Of a DNA stretch of 64,000 bases, positions 37,301-44,375 are shown in pieces. Under the pieces are notes generated by a model. That model ran no database searches and was not told the origin of the DNA. It saw only the letters and a list, made by a program, of their open reading frames with translations. This DNA is from Limimaricola pyoseonensis (GTDB lineage Bacteria; Pseudomonadota; Alphaproteobacteria; Rhodobacterales; Rhodobacteraceae). A program made the position numbers and the translations under genes. Within the stretch, counting starts at the first letter, position 1. Every line of letters begins with the position of its first letter. The DNA is taken from the NCBI RefSeq assembly GCF_900102015.1, contig NZ_FNAT01000003.1, forward strand, positions 400,324 to 464,323, in the 5' to 3' direction.

Positions 37301-37789
37301 CGCGAGGGACGCGAGCGGCTGCTCGCCGCCTTCGACCAGGTGAACGAGAATTTCGGCACGCTGTTCACGCACCTCTTCGGCGGCGGCGAGGCGCGGCTCA
37401 CGCTGGTCGAGAGCGACGACCCGCTCGAGGCCGGGCTCGAGATCCTGTGCCAGCCGCCGGGCAAGAAGCTCTCGGTGCTGTCGCTGCTGTCGGGCGGCGA
37501 GCAGACGCTGACGGCGCTGGCGCTGATCTTCGCGGTGTTCCTCGCCAACCCGGCGCCGATCTGCGTGCTCGACGAGGTCGACGCACCGCTCGACGACGCC
37601 AACGTGACGCGGTTCTGCGACCTTCTCGACGAGATGACCCGCCGCACCGACACCCGTTTCCTGATCATCACCCACCACGCGGTGACGATGGCGCGGATGG
37701 ACCGGCTCTACGGCGTCACGATGGGCGAGCAGGGGGTGAGCCAGCTCGTCTCGGTCGACCTGAAGAAGGCCGAGCAGATGGTCGCCTGA
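34334..37789 (+). CDS. smc: Chromosome segregation protein SMC
   Basis: A 1151-residue SMC protein of normal length for the condensin-like SMC-ScpAB complex, which loads at parS and compacts origins. The N-terminal head has Walker A [20 protein letters not shown] (residues 31-50) and [19 protein letters not shown]. Two very long Ala/Glu/Arg-rich coiled coils flank a hinge around residues 510-620. The C-terminal head has the signature [19 protein letters not shown] and Walker B [14 protein letters not shown]. Extreme Ala/Glu codon bias makes long antisense frames here. Divergent from the B12 riboswitch. Confidence 0.96.
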   Translation: [1151 protein letters not shown]

Positions 37790-37884
37790 GCGGCGGCCGC
37801 GGCAGGAGAACGCTTGAGGAACACCTCGCCTTCGCCGATGATGGGCGGGTCGCGATGCTTCGCGGCGGAAGGAGGTGAGGTGTA

Positions 37885-37974
37885 TTGACCGAAGCCAACT
37901 ACCGTAAGTGGATGGTGGTCATCGCGGCGGCGACGCTGGCGGTGACGATCGTTCGCGTCTCGATCGGGCGGTAA
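37885..37974 (+). CDS. Possible small membrane protein (29 residues)
   Basis: A TTG-started frame encoding 29 residues with one hydrophobic segment (WMVVIAAATLAVTIVRVSI) and basic ends. It is supported by an excellent Shine-Dalgarno, AAGGAGGTGA, eight bases ahead. It lies 95 bases after smc and just before a strong hairpin terminator. The size and the TTG start keep confidence low, but SD plus a single helix is the usual appearance of bacterial micro-proteins. I recognise no family. Confidence 0.42.
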   Translation: MTEANYRKWMVVIAAATLAVTIVRVSIGR

Positions 37975-37988
37975 CGCCGGAAAGAGAA

Positions 37989-38016
37989 ACCCCGCAGAGC
38001 AGCCACTCTGCGGGGT
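37989..38016. terminator. Terminator between the small smc-side ORF and the glutaredoxin-MauE gene
   Basis: A perfect eleven-base stem ACCCCGCAGAG/CTCTGCGGGGT with a six-base loop. On the minus strand it is followed by TTTCTCTTT, so it acts best for the minus-strand gene, and less well for the plus strand. Confidence 0.8.
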
Positions 38017-38097
38017 CCTGATCCGAAGATGAGATGTCATCGACCGATCTCTACCGTATGCGCATGATAATGGGCACTGGTGGCCGAAAAGTAAAGA

Positions 38098-38835
38098 TCA
38101 GGCGAAAAGCATCACCAGCATCCACAGGCCCATCCCCGCCATCATCACGTTCTCGGTGAGCGAGATGAAGCCCAAGGGCACGTTGCTGTCGCCGCCGACG
38201 CAGGCGCATTTCAGCTCGCGCTTGTCGACATAGACCGCCTTGATCACCGACACCGCGCCGACCGTGCCGATGAACAGCGCCAAGGGCGCCGAGAACCAGG
38301 TCAGCAGGAGCGCCGTCATCAGCACCCCGGCGATCCCCTCGGCCCAGGGGTAGATATAGGCGTAGGGCACCCATTTCTGCGCCAGCAGGTCGTAGTTGAG
38401 AAAGCCGTTTGTGAAGCCTTCGACATCCTGCAGCTTCTGCAGCGCCAGAAGGCACATCGCCACCGAGATGAACCAGCCGACGGTCTGGCCGGTGAAGAAG
38501 GTGCCGAGCGCCACCCAGCTGATCGCCACGGCGATGGCGAGGGCCATGCCGAAGATCGCGATCACCGGGCGGTAGGTCGTGCCTTCCGGCTTGGCCGGGG
38601 CCATGTCGAAATGGTCGCGCAGCGCGTCGTAGCCGCCGATCCGCTTGCCGTCGATGAAGGCCTGCGGCGTGGTCTTCACGTCGTGCTCGCGCTTGAAGGC
38701 GTCGGTCTCCTCGCGCGTGGTCAGCTCGTGATCCTCGACCTCGTAGCCGTTCTTCTTCAGCAGCCAGAGCGACTTCTGCCCGAAGGGGCACTGATGCTTG
38801 GGCATCGACATGCGGTAGAGCTGCGCGGTCTTCAT
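38098..38835 (-). CDS. Glutaredoxin-MauE (DoxX-like) redox membrane protein
   Basis: A 245-residue fusion. Residues 1-75 form a glutaredoxin domain with HQCPFGQKS, where the second active-site position is Gly, so it would be monothiol (Cys16), and VKTTPQAFIDGKRIGGYD, the cis-Pro/GSH region. After a linker come four membrane helices resembling the MauE/DoxX family, and a Cys-x-Cys (LKCACVGGD) in a loop before the last helix. MauE-like proteins support disulphide formation or electron transfer across the membrane. The promoter region carries two GC-tract sites of CsoR/RcnR type. Confidence 0.78.
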   Translation of the reverse strand: MKTAQLYRMSMPKHQCPFGQKSLWLLKKNGYEVEDHELTTREETDAFKREHDVKTTPQAFIDGKRIGGYDALRDHFDMAPAKPEGTTYRPVIAIFGMALAIAVAISWVALGTFFTGQTVGWFISVAMCLLALQKLQDVEGFTNGFLNYDLLAQKWVPYAYIYPWAEGIAGVLMTALLLTWFSAPLALFIGTVGAVSVIKAVYVDKRELKCACVGGDSNVPLGFISLTENVMMAGMGLWMLVMLFA

Positions 38836-38873
38836 GGCGATCCTCCGATCTGCGTCATCATTGATACGCAGCT

Positions 38874-38915
38874 ATACCCCCCAAGGGTTCCATTCAAGAT
38901 ACCCTTGGGGGGTAT
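38874..38915. promoter_or_regulatory. Paired CsoR/RcnR-like operator sites
   Basis: Two copies of an AT-flanked G/C-tract site face each other: ATACCCCCCAAGGGT at 38874-38888 and its exact reverse complement ACCCTTGGGGGGTAT at 38901-38915 (complete site ATACCCTTGGGGGGTAT from 38899), separated by 12 bases. TAC/GTA ends around a run of six G resemble operators of the CsoR/RcnR/InrS (DUF156) repressors of copper, nickel/cobalt, formaldehyde or persulfide. They lie within 80 bases of the glutaredoxin-MauE start. The same inverted repeat could fold as a hairpin after the transglycosylase gene. Confidence 0.6.
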
Positions 38916-38919
38916 GAGG

Positions 38920-40140
38920 TCAGAGCGCTTCGAGCAGCCCGGGCGTCGGCCAGGCGTCGGCGGGCAGGCCCAGCCGCTCCTGCTCGGCCTGCACGGCCTC
39001 GCGGGTCTTTTCGCCGAGAATGCCGTCGGCGCCGCCCACGTCGTGGCCGCGCGCCTGCAGCTTTTCCTGCAGCCGCACCATCTGCTCGCCCGACAGCCCC
39101 GGCGCCGGGTTGCCGGCGTCATAAACCGGCGCGCCCTCGAGCCGGTTGGCGAAATAGGCGGCGGTGGTGACGTAGACGAGGCTCTGGTTCCACTCGAAAT
39201 AGACGTCGAAGTTCGGGTAGGCGAGGAAGGCCGGCCCGCCCTGGCCCATCGGCAGAAGCACCGAGGCGGGCAGGTTGCCGGCGCCCAGCGCGCCGTTGCG
39301 CCCGGTGACGCCGAGCGCCTGCCATTCCGAGACGGTCTTCTTCTGGTCGAGGCCGGTGAGGCGCAGGTCGATCCCCTGCGGCAGCACGATCTCCTGCAGC
39401 CAGGGCTCGTTCGGCCGCCAGCCCAGCGACGACAGCATCTTGCCGCCCGAGATCAGCGCGTCGGCGGCCGAGCCCTTGAGGTCGACCCGGCCGTCGCCGT
39501 CGCCGTCGACGCCGTTCTCGATGATGTCTTGGGGCAGCATCTGCACCTGCCCGATCTCGCCGGCCCAGGCGCCGGTGGTGGAGGCGGGCTCGATGCCACC
39601 GCGCTCGTAAAGCTCGATCGCGGCGAGGAGCTGCGGGCGGAACAGCTCGGGGCGGCGGCAGTCATGCGCCAGCGTGGCCAGCGCGTTCGCCGTGTTGAAG
39701 TCGCCCTGCACCGCGCCGTAATCGGTCTCGAAGGCCCAGAAGGCCAGCAGCACGCCGCGCGGCACGCCGTATTCCGCCTCGATCCGGTCGAAGACGGCGT
39801 CGTGTTTCTCGGCATTGGCGCGGCCATTGGCGATCCGGTTCTCGGAGATCAGCCGGCGCGAGAAGTCGATGAAGTCGCGCTGGAACACGCCCTGCGCCCG
39901 GTCGGCGCGCAGCACGGCCTCGTCGGGGCGCACGCTGGCGAAGAAGGCGTTGATCGTCTCGGGCGCGTGGCCCATCGCCGCCGCCTCGGCCTTCACCCCC
40001 TCGAGCCAGGTGCCGAACTCGCCGCCGCAGGGCGGCTTGGGGCCGGTCGCCTCCTGCGCCGCGGCGGGCAGGGCGGAGAGGCCGGCGAGACCGGCGGCAA
40101 GAAGGAGCGGTTTCGAAAGGCAGGCGAAGCGCATGGGCAT
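38920..40140 (-). CDS. MltB-type lytic murein transglycosylase with peptidoglycan-binding domain
   Basis: A 406-residue periplasmic enzyme. The signal peptide ends ALPAAAQ (residue 29); the catalytic SLT_2 domain has the active-site glutamate in AFWAFETDYGAVQGDFN and the conserved WAGEIGQVQMLP and FPFLAYPNF-like GPAFLAYPNFDVYFEWNQS. A C-terminal PG_binding_1 domain (LQEKLQARGHDVGGADGILG) completes it. Lipobox is absent, so it is probably soluble. The start is 40140, or 40134 (second Met). Confidence 0.9.
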   Translation of the reverse strand: MPMRFACLSKPLLLAAGLAGLSALPAAAQEATGPKPPCGGEFGTWLEGVKAEAAAMGHAPETINAFFASVRPDEAVLRADRAQGVFQRDFIDFSRRLISENRIANGRANAEKHDAVFDRIEAEYGVPRGVLLAFWAFETDYGAVQGDFNTANALATLAHDCRRPELFRPQLLAAIELYERGGIEPASTTGAWAGEIGQVQMLPQDIIENGVDGDGDGRVDLKGSAADALISGGKMLSSLGWRPNEPWLQEIVLPQGIDLRLTGLDQKKTVSEWQALGVTGRNGALGAGNLPASVLLPMGQGGPAFLAYPNFDVYFEWNQSLVYVTTAAYFANRLEGAPVYDAGNPAPGLSGEQMVRLQEKLQARGHDVGGADGILGEKTREAVQAEQERLGLPADAWPTPGLLEAL

Positions 40141-40199
40141 GGGATCCTGTCTGTATGGCTTTGGCGCCGGAGCCTAACAGGCGGGATAGGGGCGTCCAC

Positions 40200-41105
40200 T
40201 CACGTCCACGCCAGAACCAGCACCACGCAAAGACCCGCCGCCCAGGCCTTCCACAGAATCGCGACGGCGGCGTCGATCGCGGCCGGGCCGATGCCGCGCA
40301 GGCCGTCGGGGTTCACGAAGGGGAAGTCCTGCATCGTCCCGTGATAGGCGCGCGGGCCCGACAGCGCCACGCCGAGCGCGCGGGCCATCGCCGCCTCGGG
40401 CCAGCCGGCATTGGGCGAGCGGTGCAGCCGCGCCTCGGCCGCGATGTCGCGCCACGGGCCGGGGCGGCCCGAGACCAGCCAGATCAGCAGCGCGGTCAGC
40501 CGCGCGGGCACCCAGTTCATGAGGTCGTCGAGCCGGGCGCTGGCCCAGCCGAAACCCTCGTGGCGCGGCGTACGGTAGCCGATCATCGAATCGGCGGTGT
40601 TGACGATCTTGTAGACCAGAAGCCCCGGCAGCCCGCCGATCAGGAACCAGAAGGCGGGCGCGGTGACGCCGTCGGAGAGGTTCTCGGCGGCGCTCTCGAT
40701 CGCGGCGCGGGCGACGGCGGGCTCGTCCATCGCCTGCGTGTCGCGGCCGACGATCATCGCCACGGCGCGGCGGCCCTCGGGCAGCGAGCGGCGCAGGGCG
40801 GAGGCCACGTCGCGCACGTGGTCGACGAGGCTGCGCTGCGCGAGCAGCACGGCGGCAACGGCGATCTCGGCGAAGGGGCCGGGCAGCGCGGCGAGCAACC
40901 CGCCGAGCCACCACGCGCCGATGACGAGGAGCGCGCAGGCCGCCACGCCGCGCCCGCGCGCCGGGCCGCCCTCGTTCAGCATGCGGTCGAGCCAGCCCAC
41001 GGCGCGGCCCATCAGCACGGCGGGGTGGGGGACGCGGTCCCAGAGTTGCTTCGGCTCGCCCAAGAGCGCGTCGAGCCCCATGGCGAGCGCGAGCCAGAGG
41101 CTCAC
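40200..41105 (-). CDS. cbiB: Adenosylcobinamide-phosphate synthase CbiB (CobD)
   Basis: A 301-residue integral membrane enzyme that joins aminopropanol (or its phosphate) to adenosylcobyric acid. It is recognised by [48 protein letters not shown] (given in part: [19 protein letters not shown]) and [20 protein letters not shown]. The start is the GTG at 41105, which overlaps the TGA of the preceding PLP gene; the longer frame lies inside that gene. It forms an operon with the CobC-type gene and DUF1636. Confidence 0.94.
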   Translation of the reverse strand: MSLWLALAMGLDALLGEPKQLWDRVPHPAVLMGRAVGWLDRMLNEGGPARGRGVAACALLVIGAWWLGGLLAALPGPFAEIAVAAVLLAQRSLVDHVRDVASALRRSLPEGRRAVAMIVGRDTQAMDEPAVARAAIESAAENLSDGVTAPAFWFLIGGLPGLLVYKIVNTADSMIGYRTPRHEGFGWASARLDDLMNWVPARLTALLIWLVSGRPGPWRDIAAEARLHRSPNAGWPEAAMARALGVALSGPRAYHGTMQDFPFVNPDGLRGIGPAAIDAAVAILWKAWAAGLCVVLVLAWT

Positions 41106-42046
41106 AGCGCGGCCTCGATCTGCCCCCAGCGGTCGGGCGCGGGCAGGCCGAGCCGCAGATGCGTGCTCGACCACGGGAAGACGCGGCTCCAGACCCGGGC
41201 CCGCGCCAGCCGCGCCTGCCATGCGGCGGCGTCATCGACCTCGTAGAGCCGGAACAGGTCGGTGCCGCCCGCGACGGCCGCTCCCTTGGCCGTCAGCAGC
41301 GCGTCGAGCCGCTTCGCGTCCTGCTTCAGCCGCGCGCGGCTGGTCTCGGCCCAGCCGTGATCTTCCAAGGCCCGCGCGCCGATCGCCAGCGCCGGGCCCG
41401 AGACAGGCCAGGGGCCCAGCGCCTCGGCCAGGGCCTCGATCGTGTCGGGCTGGCCGATGGCGAAGCCGAGCCTCAGACCGGCGAGGCCCCAGAACTTGCC
41501 GAAGCTCTTGAGCACCACCACGCCGGGCCGGGCCGCGAGCGCCACCAGAGAGGCGTCGGGCCGGATGTCGCAGAAGCTCTCGTCGATCACCGAGAAGGCC
41601 GACGAGATCTCGGCCGCCTGCCAGACCCGGCCGTCGGGGTTGTTGGGATGCACCGCGACCTGCGCCTTGGCGGGCCGCGTCGTCACCTTCCAGCCGGCGG
41701 CGCGGAAGGCGGCCTCGTGCTCGTTGTAGGTCGGGCCGGGAATGCGCACCGCGCCCGCCGGGAACAGCGTCGGCAGCTTGGCGATCAGCGCCGAGGCGCC
41801 GGGCGCGGCGAGGATCGCGGCGCTTTCGGGCACCCGCCAGAAGCGGCGCGCGGCGGCGATCAGCCGCTCCTGCGCGGCGCGGTCGGGCAGCGCGGTCCAG
41901 GCGTCGAAGGGCAGATCGCCTACCGGGTAGGGCACCGGGTTGATGCCGGTCGAGAGGTCGAGCCAGTCGGCCCGCGCGCCGCCATGTTCGGCCAGCGCCG
42001 CGTCGAGCCCGCCGCCATGGTCGCGCGCGGCGCCCGCGGGGGTCAT
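41102..42046 (-). CDS. cobC: CobC-type PLP enzyme (L-threonine-O-3-phosphate decarboxylase-like)
   Basis: A 314-residue class I/II PLP enzyme of the cobalamin CobC/CobD type that supplies (R)-1-aminopropan-2-ol phosphate for the nucleotide loop. [15 protein letters not shown] at the start, [23 protein letters not shown] and the PLP lysine in [16 protein letters not shown] are typical. It is shorter than Salmonella CobD, about 360, but normal for the alphaproteobacterial CobC. Its ATG overlaps the DUF1636 stop and its stop overlaps cbiB. Confidence 0.9.
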   Translation of the reverse strand: MTPAGAARDHGGGLDAALAEHGGARADWLDLSTGINPVPYPVGDLPFDAWTALPDRAAQERLIAAARRFWRVPESAAILAAPGASALIAKLPTLFPAGAVRIPGPTYNEHEAAFRAAGWKVTTRPAKAQVAVHPNNPDGRVWQAAEISSAFSVIDESFCDIRPDASLVALAARPGVVVLKSFGKFWGLAGLRLGFAIGQPDTIEALAEALGPWPVSGPALAIGARALEDHGWAETSRARLKQDAKRLDALLTAKGAAVAGGTDLFRLYEVDDAAAWQARLARARVWSRVFPWSSTHLRLGLPAPDRWGQIEAAL

Positions 42047-42426
42047 TCGGCCTCCGGCAGCGGCGGGTGGCGGGTCACGAAATGGCCCTTCACGGCCTGC
42101 GGCCATGTCCGGTAGGGCACCTGTCCGCTGGCGCTTTCGGCGTGCAGCTCGGCCCAGTCGACGATGCCGCGCGCGGTCTCTTCGCTGACCTCGAAGCGGC
42201 CCAGCGTGTAGTTCAGCTTGCCTGCCGCCTGCACGGCGACGTTGCAGCCCTGCTGGCAGCCCATCAGGCACGACACGCGCCGGGTGCGGACGCGCCGCCC
42301 CTCGGCCTCGGTCTCGATCAGCGCGGCGAGCCGCTCGCCGTCGGTCGCGCCGGAGGCCGCGTCCCAGCCCTCGCGCTTGCAGGTGTCGCAGATGGTGATC
42401 CAGGTGGTGGGGGCATGTTGGTCCAT
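42043..42426 (-). CDS. DUF1636 (thioredoxin-like ferredoxin-type) protein
   Basis: A 127-residue protein with cysteines at 13, 16, 53, 57 and 61 (CDTCKREGW and CLMGCQQGC). The CxxC plus CxxxCxxxC spacing resembles thioredoxin-like [2Fe-2S] ferredoxins, so an iron-sulfur or other metal site is likely. DUF1636 genes are repeatedly found beside cobalamin genes, and here it leads the cobC-cbiB operon with an ATGA overlap. A role in cobalt handling or corrin reduction is inferred, not shown. Confidence 0.83.
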   Translation of the reverse strand: MDQHAPTTWITICDTCKREGWDAASGATDGERLAALIETEAEGRRVRTRRVSCLMGCQQGCNVAVQAAGKLNYTLGRFEVSEETARGIVDWAELHAESASGQVPYRTWPQAVKGHFVTRHPPLPEAE

Positions 42427-42443
42427 GTCGCCGCTTCAAGCCG

Positions 42444-42477
42444 AAAACCGCCCCGGCCACAAGCCGGGCGGGGCGGT
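42444..42477 (-). terminator. Terminator of the glutathionyl-hydroquinone reductase gene
   Basis: A GC-rich imperfect hairpin (CCGCCCCGCCCGGC on the minus strand with GCCGGGGCGG) is followed on that strand by TTTTCGG. It separates the GST-like gene from the DUF1636 operon. Confidence 0.7.
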
Positions 42478-42488
42478 CCGGGGCCGGA

Positions 42489-43481
42489 TCAGGCCGCCGC
42501 CTTCAGGCGGTCGCGGCCATGCGGCGCGTCGAGGTCGAGATCGGGGCCGACCGGCACGATGCGGTGCGGGTTCACCGTCTCGTGGCTGTAGTGGTAGTGG
42601 TGGCTGATGTGGTCGAGATGCACGGTGCCCGCCACGCGCGGCCATTGGTAGAGCTCGCGCGTGTAGCCCCAGAGGTTCGGATACTCGATCAGCTTGCGGC
42701 GGTTGCACTTGAAGTGGCCGTGATAGACCGCGTCGAAGCGGATCAGCGTGGTGAAGAGCCGCCAGTCGGCCTCGGTGATCCGCTCGCCCATCAGGTAGCG
42801 GTTGTCGGCGAGCCGGTTCTCGAGCCAGTCGAGGCTCTCGAACAGCGGATGCACCGCCTCCTCGTAGGCCGCCTGCGTGGTGGCGAAGCCGGACTTGTAG
42901 ACGCCGTTGTTGACCGTGTCGTAGATCCGCGCGTTCACCTCTTCGATGCCGTCGCGCAGATCCTCGGGCCAGTAGTCGTCGCGGTTGCCGGTCAGCCCGT
43001 CGAAGGCCGAGTTGAACATGCGGATGATCTCGGCGCTCTCGTTCGAGACGATGGTCTTGCGGACCTTGTCCCACAGCACCGGCACGGTGACGCGGCCCGA
43101 GATCTGCGGGTCGGCCTTGGTGTAGATGTCGCGCATGAAGGGCAGCCCGTAGAGCCGGTCGCCGGTGGCGCCGTCGAAATCGGTGCGGAACTCCCAGCCG
43201 TCCGACAGCATCTCGGGATGCACGACGCTGACGCCGATATGCTCGTGCAGGCCCTTGAGCTCGCGGAAGATCAGCGTGCGGTGCGCCCAGGGGCAGGCAT
43301 AGGAGACGTAGAGGTGATAGCGCCCGCTCTCGGCCGGAAAGCCGCCCTCGCCCGAAGGTCCGGCGCTGCCGTCGGCGGTGATCCAGCTGTGGAACTTGGT
43401 GGTCGAGCGTTCGAACCTGCCGCCGCTCGACTTGGTGTCGTACCAGACGTCTTCCCATTTGCCGTCGTTGAGCCGTCCCAT
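42489..43481 (-). CDS. Glutathionyl-hydroquinone reductase (YqjG/ECM4-type GST)
   Basis: A 330-residue Xi-class glutathione transferase that reduces glutathionyl-hydroquinones. The active-site motif YACPWAHRTLI with Cys63, the following tyrosine-rich helices and NLWGYTRELYQWPRVAGTV with the YHYSHETVNPHRIVP tail are diagnostic. Length matches the class. The gene has its own terminator and a clean upstream region, so it is probably monocistronic. It could detoxify quinones from aromatic degradation or respiration. Confidence 0.92.
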   Translation of the reverse strand: MGRLNDGKWEDVWYDTKSSGGRFERSTTKFHSWITADGSAGPSGEGGFPAESGRYHLYVSYACPWAHRTLIFRELKGLHEHIGVSVVHPEMLSDGWEFRTDFDGATGDRLYGLPFMRDIYTKADPQISGRVTVPVLWDKVRKTIVSNESAEIIRMFNSAFDGLTGNRDDYWPEDLRDGIEEVNARIYDTVNNGVYKSGFATTQAAYEEAVHPLFESLDWLENRLADNRYLMGERITEADWRLFTTLIRFDAVYHGHFKCNRRKLIEYPNLWGYTRELYQWPRVAGTVHLDHISHHYHYSHETVNPHRIVPVGPDLDLDAPHGRDRLKAAA

Positions 43482-43634
43482 GCGGGCCTCCCGGTATTGC
43501 TGCTGTCGATCAACAGTTAGGGCCTGTCGCGGGTCCCCGGCAGGCCGTCACCGAACAGCGGCTGTGCATGACGCGGCGGCGGGAACCCCCGCCCCGCGGG
43601 TCCGGTTGTCCTTGGCGGACGCAGGACGGGGGAC

Positions 43635-44375
43635 ATGGCGATGCGGGATTGGCAGGGAAAGCGCTACTGGCTGGTGGGCGCGAGCGAGGGCCTGGGCCGC
43701 GAGCTGGCCTTCTGCCTGAGCCGCGCCGGCGTCGAGCTGGTGCTGAGCGCCCGCAACGCGGAGCGGCTGCGCTCGCTCTCCGAGGCGCTGCCGGGCCGGG
43801 CCGAGGTGCTGCCGCTGGACGTGCGCGACACGGGGGCCGTGTCCGCCGCTGCCGAACGGGCCGGCGAGATCGACGGGCTGGCCTATCTCGCCGGGGTCTA
43901 CTGGCCGATGCGGGCGCAGGGCTGGGACGAGGCCAAGGTCGAGGAGATGGCCGACATCAACTATCTCGGCGCCACCCGCGTGGTCGGCGCGGCGCTGCCG
44001 GGGATGCGGCGGCGCGGGCGCGGCCACATCGTGCTGACCGGCGCGATCTCGGGGTTTCGCGGCCTGCCGGGGACCATCGGCTACGGTGCCTCGAAGGCGG
44101 CGGTGATGCATCTGGCCGAGAGCCTGCAGCACGACCTGCAGGGCAGCGGGGTCGAGGTGCAGCTGGTGAACCCGGGCTATGTGCGGACCCGGATGACCGA
44201 CAAGAACGACCATCCGATGCCCTTCATAATGGAGCCGGCCCGCGCGGCGCGCGAGTATTTCGAGCACATGAGCTCGGACCGCTTCAAGCTGAACTACCCC
44301 TACGGCGTCTCGCTGCTCTACCGCGGCACGCAGTTCCTGCCGGACTGGGCCTATTTCCGGCTCTTCAACCGCTGA
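43635..44375 (+). CDS. Short-chain dehydrogenase/reductase (SDR)
   Basis: A 246-residue classical SDR with a slightly atypical cofactor loop VGASEGLGRELA (TGxxxGxG type), LDV after beta-4, the catalytic serine in TGAISGF and Tyr-x-x-x-Lys in YGASKAA. An acidic residue after beta-2 is absent (SARN), which favours NADP(H). A C-terminal extension rich in aromatic residues is present. The substrate is unknown. The gene overlaps the 3' end of the convergent saccharopine dehydrogenase by eleven bases. Confidence 0.85.
   Translation: MAMRDWQGKRYWLVGASEGLGRELAFCLSRAGVELVLSARNAERLRSLSEALPGRAEVLPLDVRDTGAVSAAAERAGEIDGLAYLAGVYWPMRAQGWDEAKVEEMADINYLGATRVVGAALPGMRRRGRGHIVLTGAISGFRGLPGTIGYGASKAAVMHLAESLQHDLQGSGVEVQLVNPGYVRTRMTDKNDHPMPFIMEPARAAREYFEHMSSDRFKLNYPYGVSLLYRGTQFLPDWAYFRLFNR

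Noticed and set aside
34121..37678. A 1185-residue minus-strand frame, and a 969-residue plus-strand frame at 34318-37227
   Set aside because: Both are shadows of smc, caused by its Ala/Glu/Arg-rich coiled coils.
42427..42488. A second cobalamin riboswitch ahead of the DUF1636-cobC-cbiB operon
   Set aside because: The gap is only 62 bases, is taken up by the terminator of the upstream gene, and has no B12 box.
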